Shown here in pieces: positions 1-8,109 of a stretch of DNA of 60,617 nucleotides. Below the pieces are notes generated by a model that made no database searches, was not told where the DNA came from, and saw only the letters and a program-made list of their open reading frames with translations. The translations under genes and the position numbers were made by a program. The DNA comes from Pseudonocardiaceae bacterium (GTDB lineage Bacteria; Actinomycetota; Actinomycetes; Mycobacteriales; Pseudonocardiaceae), in contig WHTH01000020.1 of the NCBI GenBank assembly GCA_009377865.1, forward strand, positions 1-60,617. The letters run 5' to 3'. The stretch's first letter is position 1. The number at the start of each line of letters is the position of its first letter.

Positions 1-126
1 GACCGCACCAGCCCACGAGCCACGAAGAAGGCCGGCGACTTCCCCGCCCGCAAAGATCAACCCAGCGTCGTCCGCGTCACCCGACGCATCCAGATCCACT
101 GCCTCCAGCGGAAGCGACCACCTTAA
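1..126 (+). CDS. C-terminal fragment of an unidentified gene
   Basis: Reading from base 1 gives 41 codons with strong GC at third positions, ending in TAA at 124-126. The gene starts before the window. The peptide is basic (it ends QRKRPP) and I do not recognise it. It lies directly against the ISL3 transposase fragment, which uses a different frame. It may be another mobile-element gene cut at this junction, or the same transposase after an indel. Confidence 0.3.
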   Translation, partial: DRTSPRATKKAGDFPARKDQPSVVRVTRRIQIHCLQRKRPP

Positions 127-298
127 CGCAAGGCCATTGGGCACTGCGGTGGCGCGAGGACTTCCAGGCCTTCTACGACCAGCATCCCAGCTACCCGGCC
201 GACTACCTGCACCGCTGCTGCTACGGAGCCAAACGCTGCCGCCTGCAACCGGTCAAGGACTTCGTCGCCCACGTCGAGCGCCACTTCGACGGCATCCT
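127..298 (+). pseudogene. ISL3-family transposase, 5' part (interrupted)
   Basis: This frame encodes a DDE transposase segment (motifs REDFQAFYD, AKRCRLQPVKDF, HFDGIL) matching the region before the C-terminal NGLLEG block of ISL3 transposases. GC at third positions is high from about 127 on; upstream the frame stays open to base 3 but looks less coding. It is cut at 298 by an IS3-family element. Joining 298 to 1567 gives codons for I-L-A-W-H-A-N in one frame and rebuilds the ISL3 protein. The N-terminal part lies outside the window or is lost. Confidence 0.75.
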
Positions 299-365
299 TG
301 GACCGTACCCGATCTTGTTGACACCTGACGTAGCTGCCGCTGATCACACCAGCGGAGGGATTCGC

Positions 366-653
366 GTGGCGACACGCCGACACTTCACCCAGGAGTACAA
401 GGACCAGGCCGTTAGCCTCGTCCTCGATTCGGGCCGATCGATCGCCGAGGTGGCGAAAAGCATCGGCGTCCACGAGATGACGTTAGGCAAATGGGTGAAG
501 AAAGCTAGAGAATCGGGGCGGGTCCAGGACAAGGACCTGTCCGAGACCGAACGGGCCGAGCTGGAACGGCTCCGCAAGGACAACGCCGTCCTGCGAATGG
601 AGCGTGACTTCGCAAAAAAAGTAGCGACCTGGTTCGCGAAGGAACAGCCGTGA
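366..653 (+). CDS. IS3-family transposase OrfA
   Basis: This 95-residue DNA-binding subunit has an N-terminal helix-turn-helix (HFTQEYKDQAVSLV, then SIAEVAKSIGVHEMTLGKWV) and a C-terminal leucine-zipper-like helix (ERAELERLRKDNAVLRMERD), the usual IS3 OrfA layout. Start: GTG at 366 preceded by GGAGG; upstream codons belong to the IS end and the ISL3 gene. Its stop overlaps a GTG in the orfB frame (GTGA, 650-653). An A7 run inside the gene allows -1 frameshifting to make OrfAB. Confidence 0.9.
   Translation: MATRRHFTQEYKDQAVSLVLDSGRSIAEVAKSIGVHEMTLGKWVKKARESGRVQDKDLSETERAELERLRKDNAVLRMERDFAKKVATWFAKEQP
614..620 (+). promoter_or_regulatory. Slippery A7 site for programmed -1 frameshift
   Basis: Seven consecutive A bases follow orfA codon GCA. 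The -1 frame entered here has no stop before the orfB GTG at 650 and runs into orfB, so slippage would produce the OrfAB fusion transposase. A-runs of this kind are the standard IS3-family frameshift signal. Confidence 0.7.
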
Positions 654-1533
654 AGTACGCGGCGATCGCGGACTGGGCCGACGACAAGCAGTACCCGGTC
701 ACGTTCATGTGCGACCAGCTCGGGGTGGCCCGCCAGGGCTACTACCGGTGGCGGGCCGCCGGGCCGTGCCGGCGCGAGCGCACCGACGCCGAGCTCACCG
801 AGACGATCCGCGAGATCCATCGCGACCTGGCCGGCCACCCCGGCGTGCGCCGGGTCTGGGCCGAGCTGCTCGTCCGCGGTGTGCGGGCGCCAAGAAACGG
901 GTCTGGCGTCTGATGCGGGCCGCCGGCCTGCGCGGACGCCACCCACGGGCCTGGAAGCGCACGACCGTCGCAGGCCAGCGGCCCATCGACGCACCGGACC
1001 TGCTCGGGCAGGACTTCACCGCCGAGGCGCCCGACACCCGGTGGTGTGGCGACATCACCTACGTGGCCACCGTCGACGGCTGGGCCTACACCGCGACCGT
1101 GATCGACCTGTTCTCACGCAAGGTCGTGGGTTATGCCGTCGCCGACCACCTGCGCACCAGCCTGATCACCGAGGCCCTCGCCGCCGCGCTGATCACCCGC
1201 ACACCCCCGAAAGGAGTGATCTTCCACAGCGACCGCGGCTGCCAGTACACCTCGAAGGAATTCACCGACTTCTGCGCCGAAAACGGTGTCGTCCGCTCGA
1301 TGGGCCGGCGCGCCACCTGCTTCGACAACGCCGTCGCCGAGTCGTTCTTCGCGACCTACAAGAAAGAACTCATCCACACCCGTCCGTGGAACGACCTCAC
1401 CGACGTCCGCCAACACACATTCCTCTGGAGCGAGGGCTACTACAACCGCCGGCGGCGACACTCCACCCTCGACTACTTGACACCCATCGAATACGAACTA
1501 GGATACAGGAAACTGACCGACCTGGCAGCCTAA
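650..1533 (+). pseudogene. IS3-family transposase OrfB, frameshifted
   Basis: The catalytic subunit carries the rve integrase fold: WCGDITYV (first D), HSDRGCQYTS (second D) and the NAVAESFFATYKKE (E) motif, then YNRRRRHSTL. The frame from 650 is correct through VWAELLVRGVRA and then ends early at about 913. From about 895 the protein continues in another frame (KKRVWRLMRAAGL onward to TAA 1533). A single missing base near 885-895 explains this. Without correction no full-length OrfB or OrfAB can be made. Confidence 0.85.
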
Positions 1534-1566
1534 ACCGGTGACAACAAAATCGGGAACACTCCACCT

Positions 1567-1750
1567 CGCCTGGCACGCCAACCGGCTGACCAACGGCCTG
1601 CTCGAAGGGATCAACTCCCTGGTCCAGGCCGCGAAGGCCCGCGCCCGAGGCTACTGCAACAAAGACAAGATGATCACTATCGTGTACCTCACCGCGGCCA
1701 AGCTCCAGCTACCCACCGTCGCCAACCCCACACCCGTCTACATGGCCTGA
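1567..1750 (+). pseudogene. ISL3-family transposase, 3' part (interrupted)
   Basis: This is the C-terminal 61 codons of the ISL3 transposase, from the codon completed by bases 297-298 plus C1567. The peptide AWHANRLTNGLLEGINSLVQ followed by AAKARARGY and MITIVYLTAAKL is the signature end of ISL3 enzymes, including the last acidic residue of the DDE triad in NGLLEG. Stop TGA 1748-1750. It is separated from its 5' part by the IS3 element and is not expressible as an intact protein. Confidence 0.85.
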
Positions 1751-1752
1751 CG

Positions 1753-1783
1753 CTGAGTAACCCACTTAAAACAGCGAAGAGCC
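1753..1783 (+). repeat. Right terminal end of the ISL3 element
   Basis: Read on the minus strand, the sequence starts GGCTCTTCGCTGTTTTAAGT. GGCTCTTC-type termini are typical of ISL3 elements of corynebacteria and relatives. The left end lies outside the window, so the terminal repeat and 8-bp target duplication cannot be checked. Confidence 0.6.
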
Positions 1784-1856
1784 GCGGGGTACCGTTCAGG
1801 ACTTCACCAGTTCGAGCGCGACCGTGGACAGCAAATCGAGGAGCGTGTAGGCCACG

Positions 1857-2555
1857 ATGGATTGGGACGAGTACGCCCTAACCTATCCGCAGATCGATGA
1901 TGAGGAGGCTGTCCCGCCGGTGCTCCACCGCCACATGTCGGAGCGCACCGGCTCGGCGCTCGACGTGGGTTGTGGCGACGGTGTACTGCTCAGCGTGTTG
2001 CACGACGCCCACGGCACTGGCTGGAACCTCACCGGATTCGAGGTCAGCCAGCAACGGGCCACTGCCGCACGCCTGCGCGGTCACCAGGTCGTCGTTCAGG
2101 AGAGTGGAACAGTCCCACTCGAGCCGGCGTCGTTCGACCTCGTGATTTCGACCCATGTGATCGAGCACGCGCCCGATGACCGGGCATACGCGCGGGAGCT
2201 CTGTCGGATGGTGCGGCCAGGCGGGTTCGTCTACGTCGAGACCCCCGTAAAGCTGGCAGGCGCGTGGTACTTCCGACGCAACCCGCAGGCGGGCTGGGTC
2301 CTCGATCCCACACATGTCAGGGAGTATCGGTCCCCAGCCGCTGTCAACGCCGTCCTCATGTCGGCCGGCCTCGACGTGGTGGACGAGGACTTGACCCAGA
2401 TCCGTTTTCCTCTTGCCGCTGCGGAGCTCTTGTGCCGTCGCATTCTCAAGATGCCACGACCGCCAGCGGCGCAACGGCCAGTCGGCATTCGCGCGACGCA
2501 AGTTCCGATCCCGCGATACCGGCAGCAGGCAGTCTTGGCTCAGCGAGTAGCGTGA
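1857..2555 (+). CDS. Class I SAM-dependent methyltransferase
   Basis: A 232-residue protein with motif I LDVGCGDG (residues 35-42) for SAM binding and a post-strand-4 motif STHVIEHAPDD, as in small-molecule and sugar methyltransferases of the UbiE/Methyltransf_11 type. The C-terminal third (VREYRSPAAVNAVL, SAGLDVVDEDL) resembles SAM enzymes in glycan clusters. Start ATG 1857 has only a weak, distant GAGGAG. It lies just inside the mobile-element boundary and is convergent with the GT4 gene at 2658. A role in modifying a cell-surface sugar is inferred from the neighbours; the substrate is unknown. Confidence 0.75.
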   Translation: MDWDEYALTYPQIDDEEAVPPVLHRHMSERTGSALDVGCGDGVLLSVLHDAHGTGWNLTGFEVSQQRATAARLRGHQVVVQESGTVPLEPASFDLVISTHVIEHAPDDRAYARELCRMVRPGGFVYVETPVKLAGAWYFRRNPQAGWVLDPTHVREYRSPAAVNAVLMSAGLDVVDEDLTQIRFPLAAAELLCRRILKMPRPPAAQRPVGIRATQVPIPRYRQQAVLAQRVA

Positions 2556-2657
2556 ACACCAACCACCAGCGCATGCGACGGCGCGAAATACGGCCGCACC
2601 TCGTTTACCGACCTCGTTCCCCTCGAGTACAGCTGACATCGACCCCATCGCAAGCGA

Positions 2658-3779
2658 TCAGCGATCTCCGTGCGAGCGGCTGTCGCTTAATTGCAAGGCT
2701 GCCGACAACGCCGCCTCCATTGCAGCTCCCGCAGTTTCCCAATTAACGGAGCGGACCGCTGCCCGTGCGGCCTCGATTCCATCGGGTCTCGCAGGGGTGT
2801 CAAGAAGGGATACAACCTTGGCTGCCAGCGACTCGGCGGTCTCGGCGGCCTGAACGTGCGGAGCGATGGTGGCCGGCAGACCGCGCATTCCGATGGTCGT
2901 GGTGAGGACGGGCCGACCGGCCGCCAGCGGCTCGAGAACTTTGTTGCTAATTCCAGCCCCGCGGATCACCGGAGCCAACGCAGCACGAGCTTCCCTGTAG
3001 ACGGCGGAGAGCGGTTCGACGAAACCAGCGTGCCGGACCAGACGTCGAATCCGCTCCCATTTACTGTTCCCCGGCCGGAGAGCCCTCGGATCGCCAGCGC
3101 CGAAGAGCCGGAGCCGTTCGAGAGCCGTGTCGGACAGCCATGGCGCGACATCGGACACGAACCAGGCGAATGACTCACAGTTGGGAGCGTAAGTCCAGTC
3201 AGCGAGCCATGCGAGGTAACCGTCGGCCGGTGGCAGCGTAAGCGACGCTGCCGAAAGGGTGGGATCGATGCCATTGGGCACGATGGTCGTCGGCGGGAGT
3301 CGACGCACACGGGCGACGTCAACCACCTCGTCCGCTGCCGATATGTACGTCACTCCGTCAGCCATGGGCAGCAGCATGTGCATCACCGGCAGAAGCTGCA
3401 CCGACTGTCCGAGTACAGCGGCCCGCTCACGGAGGTTTCCACGGGGAGCGGTGCCGACCAAACGGTACGGACTGTCTACGAGGTCGACTACAACAGGCTT
3501 CCCCACTCGGGCCGGGGCCGGAATCATGGGCAGGCAGAACACGTCACCGAGCAAGATCACATCGGCACGGCGCGACCGCTGGCGCAGTTGCCCCGTCACC
3601 GCGAGCAGGCCGCCCGCAAGGGCGGATCGAATGCCGGGCCGTGCCGGGATGTCGAGCCGGTCGACCGCGTGACCGCGCTGCGCGAGCGCGGCGAATAGAT
3701 TGTCACGCCTCAGGCGACCACCGGTCAGCGCCGTATGTGGCCCGTAACTCGTGATTGCGAAGATCCGCATCCGTGTCAA
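2658..3779 (-). CDS. GT4-like glycosyltransferase
   Basis: A 373-residue GT-B-type transferase. The N-terminus has the Rossmann strand followed by GGRLRRDNLFAALAQRGH; a mid-protein TTIVPNGID is the usual interdomain signature, and the C-terminal donor site includes GAGISNKVLEPLAAGRPV and a final NWETAGAAMEAAL helix. Such enzymes act at the cytoplasmic membrane face on polyprenyl-linked glycans. The start is TTG 3779, overlapping the upstream stop (TTGA), or ATG 3770. It is co-directional and coupled with the methyltransferase-like gene at 3776-4528. GC is lower than in neighbouring genes, suggesting acquired surface-glycan DNA. Confidence 0.75.
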   Translation of the reverse strand: MTRMRIFAITSYGPHTALTGGRLRRDNLFAALAQRGHAVDRLDIPARPGIRSALAGGLLAVTGQLRQRSRRADVILLGDVFCLPMIPAPARVGKPVVVDLVDSPYRLVGTAPRGNLRERAAVLGQSVQLLPVMHMLLPMADGVTYISAADEVVDVARVRRLPPTTIVPNGIDPTLSAASLTLPPADGYLAWLADWTYAPNCESFAWFVSDVAPWLSDTALERLRLFGAGDPRALRPGNSKWERIRRLVRHAGFVEPLSAVYREARAALAPVIRGAGISNKVLEPLAAGRPVLTTTIGMRGLPATIAPHVQAAETAESLAAKVVSLLDTPARPDGIEAARAAVRSVNWETAGAAMEAALSAALQLSDSRSHGDR

Positions 3780-4528
3780 ACTTCTGGCTCATCGATACCG
3801 ACAAGTACGGCATTCGCTGCCTCGTAGGGCCACCCGTACGAACAGGCGAGGGCTTCCACTTCGGTTACTTCCACCCAGTCGTTTTCTTTCGAAATTCGCG
3901 TGAAATAAGATTGCCTACAGAAGGCGAATCGACCGGATCGTATGTCCTCGTCCAATCCCTTGTTGTATCCTATTGGGACGGTCACAAGCAATCTCCCGCC
4001 TCCGCGCAGCGCCCGGCGCAGACTGTTCAATGCAAGCAACGGCCCACGTGGATCCTGCTGCACCTCGTCCAAGCGGACGTGTTCGAGTGTCGATATTGAG
4101 AGTATTGTATCGTAATGCTGTTCGATCCCGAGGTCGACAACGTCACGGTTGATCACGCCTTGGATCCTCTCGTATTTGTCGATCACATCCTGCCCGCGCA
4201 CTCCGAAATGGCCGAGCACGTTGCCTACCTCTAACATGCGCCCGGTCGGCCGGTCCTTCAAAAAATGCTTGGCGATGGCGAGCTCGAGGCACCGCTCGTT
4301 GCGCCAGGTTTGGCTGTATAAGTGGTACGCATACGGCAATTCCTCACCGTCGAAGGAAAACCGCGCAAGTGATCGACGCTTTCGCATCCTCGGATACGCA
4401 AGATATTCGGCGGCGAGGCCCGCAAGAAATCTTACGGTGGGGGCGACCCCCGCTGATCGCACCATCCTGCCGATTCGATTGACGACACGCCCTACCTCGA
4501 TTCTCAGTTCGTCACTGCGACGACCCAC
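3776..4528 (-). CDS. SAM-methyltransferase-like protein
   Basis: A 250-residue protein. MLEVGNVLGHFG is a degenerate motif I, and TILSISTLEHVRLDEV followed by GGGRLLVTVPIGYNKGLD is a typical methyltransferase core with the post-motif loop. Family members occur in polysaccharide clusters. GTG 4528 is preceded by GGAGG at good spacing, which fixes the start. The stop overlaps the start of the GT4 gene by 4 bp (TTGA), so the two are translated together. Third-position GC is clearly lower than in surrounding genes. Methylation of a nascent glycan or its carrier is inferred only. Confidence 0.65.
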   Translation of the reverse strand: MGRRSDELRIEVGRVVNRIGRMVRSAGVAPTVRFLAGLAAEYLAYPRMRKRRSLARFSFDGEELPYAYHLYSQTWRNERCLELAIAKHFLKDRPTGRMLEVGNVLGHFGVRGQDVIDKYERIQGVINRDVVDLGIEQHYDTILSISTLEHVRLDEVQQDPRGPLLALNSLRRALRGGGRLLVTVPIGYNKGLDEDIRSGRFAFCRQSYFTRISKENDWVEVTEVEALACSYGWPYEAANAVLVGIDEPEV

Positions 4529-4663
4529 TTAACCTCCATCCAGCGTCAGACATGACGAAGCATCTTACCCTCGTTGCTCGCGGTGTCCCCCGTCGCGGCT
4601 CGTCAAGACGCCTCGCCCGCACCCTTCGCAACGTCCCAGGCCCGTGAGCTCTACGGTTGTCCC

Positions 4664-5986
4664 GTGGTGAGGACGACGCAGCTGCCCAGCTGGCTTCCGG
4701 GCGCCGCCTCGGTCGGAGGCGGGATGATGCTGGTTGGTTTTGCGGCCTACGCCGTGCTTGGCCTGGCTGGCCACGCGTTGACACCTCGTGATTACGCTGC
4801 GGTCGCGTCACTCTACCTGCTTACGGTCATTGTCGGGCCTGGCATCTTCATTGCGGTCGAACAAGAGACGAGTCGCGAAGTCAGCAGTCGCTTGGCCGCC
4901 GGCCTCGGGACGCAACCGGTAGTGCGATCTGCATCGCTACTCAGCACACTGCTCGCGGTGTTGCTGATGCTCATGTTGCTCGCCCTGTCTCCGGTGCTGG
5001 TAACTCGAGTCTTCGACGGGGCGTGGTCACTGCTGGCTGCGGCGCTCGTGGCCGTTGCCGGATCGGCCTCCGTCTCCGTCCTGCGCGGTATGTTCGCCGG
5101 CCAGCGGCGCTACGGATGGTACGCAGGCGCGCTCGCGGCGGAGGGCCTCGGTAGGCTCGTGCCAACCGCCATCGTGCTCGCTGTAGGCGCCAGCGTCGGT
5201 GGCTTCGGGTTTGCGTTCGCACTCGGCACCGTGCTCGCTACAGTCGCCATTGTCGGCGGCACCCGCCGCGGTACTGCCGGCCCAACCGTCAGCCTTCCCA
5301 AGATGGGCGGATCGATCACGCTCCTCGCGTGCGCGTCTGGGCTGACCTTGCTGGTGGCCAACCTCGCGCCAGTCGTGCTGACCTCGCGTCTCATCGATGA
5401 TCCGCGCACCGCGGCAAGCTTCGTCTCCCTGTTCGTGCTCGCCAGGCTCCCACTGTTCTTCTTCGGACCGATACAAGCGTTCCTGCTGCCGTCAGTTACC
5501 GATACTCTTGCTCGTGGCGAAATCACACTGATACGGACACGCATCCGCAACGTGATCATTTCCGTCGTGGCGATAGGTCTACTCGGGGCAGCTTTCATCG
5601 CACTGCTCGGTCCTTGGGCGGCTCAGGTTTTCTTCGCCGCTCCGATGAGCTTGTCCACACTTGTAGCCGGCCTACTCGGGACGAGCACAGTAATGATGAT
5701 GCTTGCGCAGGTTCTACAGCCAACACTCGTGGCGCTCGGCAACCACCGCATGACAACCGCTGCCTGGATAGCTGGCGCACTCGCCTTCCTGGTGCTGCTG
5801 TTTTCGCCACAAGACCCGCTCGTGGCTGCAGTGACGGCACAATTCGTCGGACCCGTCATCGTCGTGACGATCATGGCTCTAGCGCTACGGAGCGCATACC
5901 GGCAGCAGTCCCTTCGCATCGCTGCCAGCGCCAACCCATCCGGCTCCGGTCCACAATATGGAGAGCTGGCGCCGCCGAAGTGGTAG
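4664..5986 (+). CDS. Polysaccharide flippase-like membrane protein (MOP/MATE superfamily)
   Basis: About 440 residues with 12-14 hydrophobic segments and no large soluble domain, as in Wzx/MurJ-like lipid-linked sugar exporters (first segments GGGMMLVGFAAYAVLGLAG and SLYLLTVIVGPGIFIAVEQ). The frame is open upstream to a TTG at 4574, but that leader is hydrophilic and unlike a membrane N-terminus; GTG 4664 or 4667 is the likely start. M. tuberculosis has a membrane protein of similar size (Rv3630) next to the polyprenyl-phosphate GalNAc synthase pair Rv3631/Rv3632; relatives of that pair are at 9204-10317 here. Translocation of a lipid-linked sugar across the membrane is inferred. Confidence 0.7.
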   Translation: MVRTTQLPSWLPGAASVGGGMMLVGFAAYAVLGLAGHALTPRDYAAVASLYLLTVIVGPGIFIAVEQETSREVSSRLAAGLGTQPVVRSASLLSTLLAVLLMLMLLALSPVLVTRVFDGAWSLLAAALVAVAGSASVSVLRGMFAGQRRYGWYAGALAAEGLGRLVPTAIVLAVGASVGGFGFAFALGTVLATVAIVGGTRRGTAGPTVSLPKMGGSITLLACASGLTLLVANLAPVVLTSRLIDDPRTAASFVSLFVLARLPLFFFGPIQAFLLPSVTDTLARGEITLIRTRIRNVIISVVAIGLLGAAFIALLGPWAAQVFFAAPMSLSTLVAGLLGTSTVMMMLAQVLQPTLVALGNHRMTTAAWIAGALAFLVLLFSPQDPLVAAVTAQFVGPVIVVTIMALALRSAYRQQSLRIAASANPSGSGPQYGELAPPKW

Positions 5987-6060
5987 ACCGCAGCGGGTCG
6001 TCGATGTCGCGCAGCAGATGCAGTTTATGCCGACGTCGGCGTAAGTTCGGGACATCCTCG

Positions 6061-8109
6061 TCATTCGTCCGCGTTCCCGGAGGATGTCACGGGAGGTGGC
6101 TCGTAGCTGTTCGTGAGCGCGGGGCTGCCAAGCTCGTAGATACGGACACCAGCCTCGTCGTACACGAGTTCGAGCGCGTCGACCCGCCATAGCTCATCGA
6201 GTCCCGGCTGACGCTCCTTCCAGCTACGAACAAATCCCGGACCGACCATGACCCAGTGCACGTTCAAGCGTTCGACCGCTGCCCTGACAGCCAGAGAGGT
6301 GTCGTACCTGTCGAACTCCCGCGCAAGCAGCTGCGGCCCGTCACCGATTCCGGCGGCGCCGAAATGCGCTGCGACCGGGTGGACGCCCACCATTGCATAC
6401 ATCCACCCCGACCCGTCGAACCGGTCGTTCATGACGCGCTCGCCGGGTTGCACGAGCCGGTCGAGCACCTCGAACGCCTCCAGCTCGGCAGAGCTGACAG
6501 TACGGCCGGGTCCGTAGTCGGTGGCGGTGCGTTCGATGTTGCGCTGCGCGTACCCGCCGTCGGCGACCTGAAAGAACACCACGAAGAGCACGACGAAGGT
6601 TGCTGCACCCGCCCACATGGGGTGCACGACCCCCTTCCCCTTGATGCCGCGGATCGTGGGGAGCACGATCCGCGCGAGAATCTGGTCGTAGGTTCGGGTC
6701 AGGCCGTGCGCGACGATCGGCAGCAGCGCCATGGTTGCGATCGCTGCGATCCGCCACTTGTCATTCCACCAGATGCTGGTGAGGGTTTGCGCCCACGCGG
6801 TGTCGCAGGCGGCCGAGAGGACGAAGAGGATCGCGAGCACGCTGGCGGCTACCGGCATCCATCGAAGCTGCCCCAACGACCGGAATCCGATCAGGCCAGC
6901 GATCAGGAAGACGAGTAGCCAGACCTGCGGGAAGGGCTGGCTCGTGGAGAACGCGAAGATCTCGCCAAACGCCTGTGCCGGTGTCAGCGTCTGTGGCCAC
7001 GTGAATCCCGCGACGCTCTCCGCAGCCGCCAGCGACCCCGCGAGATGGGGGATCACCAGCGCACTGCCGGCTGCTGCGGGAGCGATCACCATCGCCAGTT
7101 CCGGCCCGGCCTTCCGGGGTCTGTTCCACCAGCGCTGTGCCAGCATCGGCATACCGAACAGCACGACGGTGAGCAGCGTGCTGGGGTGCAGCCCGAGCAG
7201 CCCTGCGCCCGACAGGATGAGCGGTACGGCGGACAGCACCGATGGCCGGTCCAGATACAAGCGAAGCGCGACCAGGGCTGCGAAGGTGAGCACCAGACCG
7301 GCGGCGAATGGCAGCAGGGGGCCGCGCCAGAGCAGGTCATAGGGCATCGCCGTGGCCATAGGCGAGACCAGCGCCGCGAAGACCGCCAGCGCCACCCGGC
7401 CGTGGAACGACCGGATCAGCGCGACCAGCGCCAGCGCCAGCATGAGCGGCAGCAGGATGCTCAGCGCGTTGAGCACCTCGGGTATACCCGCGCCGGTCAA
7501 CTCGAATACCAGCGCGGCCAACAGGTGATAGGCGTTCGGGTAGTAGAGCCGCGCGTCGCCGGCGTAGGTGTTGACGTCGTATATCTGGTACACGCCGCCC
7601 GCACCATTCTCCGCGATGTAACGGACGCCGTTGGCGTGCAGCATGGCATCCCAGTCCTGCGGCACGCCACTCATCCCACCGAACGCAGTGAGCAGCACGG
7701 TTCCGCCGAATACCGCCGCCCCGAGCACCGCAAGCCCTACCGCCACCTGCCCGGTTACTGTCCAGGCCGGTAACGGCTCGCGCCTCCCGCTCCACGGCGT
7801 CGCTGCCGTCCAGCGCCACAGCGGCCAACGCAGGAGCGCGGCCAAGGCCAGGACACCGAGCAGCAGGAGCCCGACCGTGCCGGGTGTCCAGCGGACATCG
7901 AGGCGGGACATCCAGGGGGCGGCGCAGCTCGCCAGCCCGTAGGTGAGTAACGGGCCCAAGGCCAACAGCGCCCAGCCGCGCAGACCGGCGAGCACGCCGA
8001 TAGCCATACCGGGTAACCACAGCACCGCCAGGTAGACCAGCAGCAACCCGAATTGAGCGGCTGTCGGAGCTGCGGCCAGATCGGTCAGGGGCGCTGACAG
8101 CACCAGCAT
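6061..8109 (-). CDS. Large multi-spanning membrane protein, GT-C-like (DUF6541 type)
   Basis: About 682 residues: some 12-13 membrane segments over the first 500 residues, then a soluble C-terminal part (RTATDYGPGRTVSSAELEAF, NDRFDGSGWMYA). This matches actinobacterial GT-C-like proteins such as Rv3779, implicated in adding galactosamine to arabinogalactan; that link is inference from fold and context. ATG 8109 shares its A with the stop of the upstream epimerase gene (TGATG), so I chose it over an in-frame start at 8148. It probably uses a polyprenyl-phosphate sugar outside the membrane. Confidence 0.65.
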   Translation of the reverse strand: MLVLSAPLTDLAAAPTAAQFGLLLVYLAVLWLPGMAIGVLAGLRGWALLALGPLLTYGLASCAAPWMSRLDVRWTPGTVGLLLLGVLALAALLRWPLWRWTAATPWSGRREPLPAWTVTGQVAVGLAVLGAAVFGGTVLLTAFGGMSGVPQDWDAMLHANGVRYIAENGAGGVYQIYDVNTYAGDARLYYPNAYHLLAALVFELTGAGIPEVLNALSILLPLMLALALVALIRSFHGRVALAVFAALVSPMATAMPYDLLWRGPLLPFAAGLVLTFAALVALRLYLDRPSVLSAVPLILSGAGLLGLHPSTLLTVVLFGMPMLAQRWWNRPRKAGPELAMVIAPAAAGSALVIPHLAGSLAAAESVAGFTWPQTLTPAQAFGEIFAFSTSQPFPQVWLLVFLIAGLIGFRSLGQLRWMPVAASVLAILFVLSAACDTAWAQTLTSIWWNDKWRIAAIATMALLPIVAHGLTRTYDQILARIVLPTIRGIKGKGVVHPMWAGAATFVVLFVVFFQVADGGYAQRNIERTATDYGPGRTVSSAELEAFEVLDRLVQPGERVMNDRFDGSGWMYAMVGVHPVAAHFGAAGIGDGPQLLAREFDRYDTSLAVRAAVERLNVHWVMVGPGFVRSWKERQPGLDELWRVDALELVYDEAGVRIYELGSPALTNSYEPPPVTSSGNADE

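Larger units (their letters stand above)
299..1563 (+). mobile_element. IS3-family insertion sequence, complete, 1265 bp
   Basis: The ends are inverted repeats. Bases 299-325 match the reverse complement of 1537-1563 at 22 of 27 positions, both starting TGGA and sharing CCCGAT, TTGTTG and CACC. Similarity continues inward (GCTGCC on both sides). The element is flanked by a 3-bp direct repeat CCT (296-298 and 1564-1566), the duplication size expected for IS3. Removing the element plus one CCT restores the host ISL3 reading frame. It carries orfA, an A7 slippery site and a frameshifted orfB, so this copy is probably inactive unless orfA-orfB is supplied in trans. Confidence 0.9.

Noticed and set aside
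316-1546. Shorter IS3 boundaries with a 23-bp inverted repeat (16/23)
   Set aside because: Extending outward gives 22/27 matching ends, a CCT target duplication and exact ISL3 frame repair at 299-1563, which the shorter version does not.
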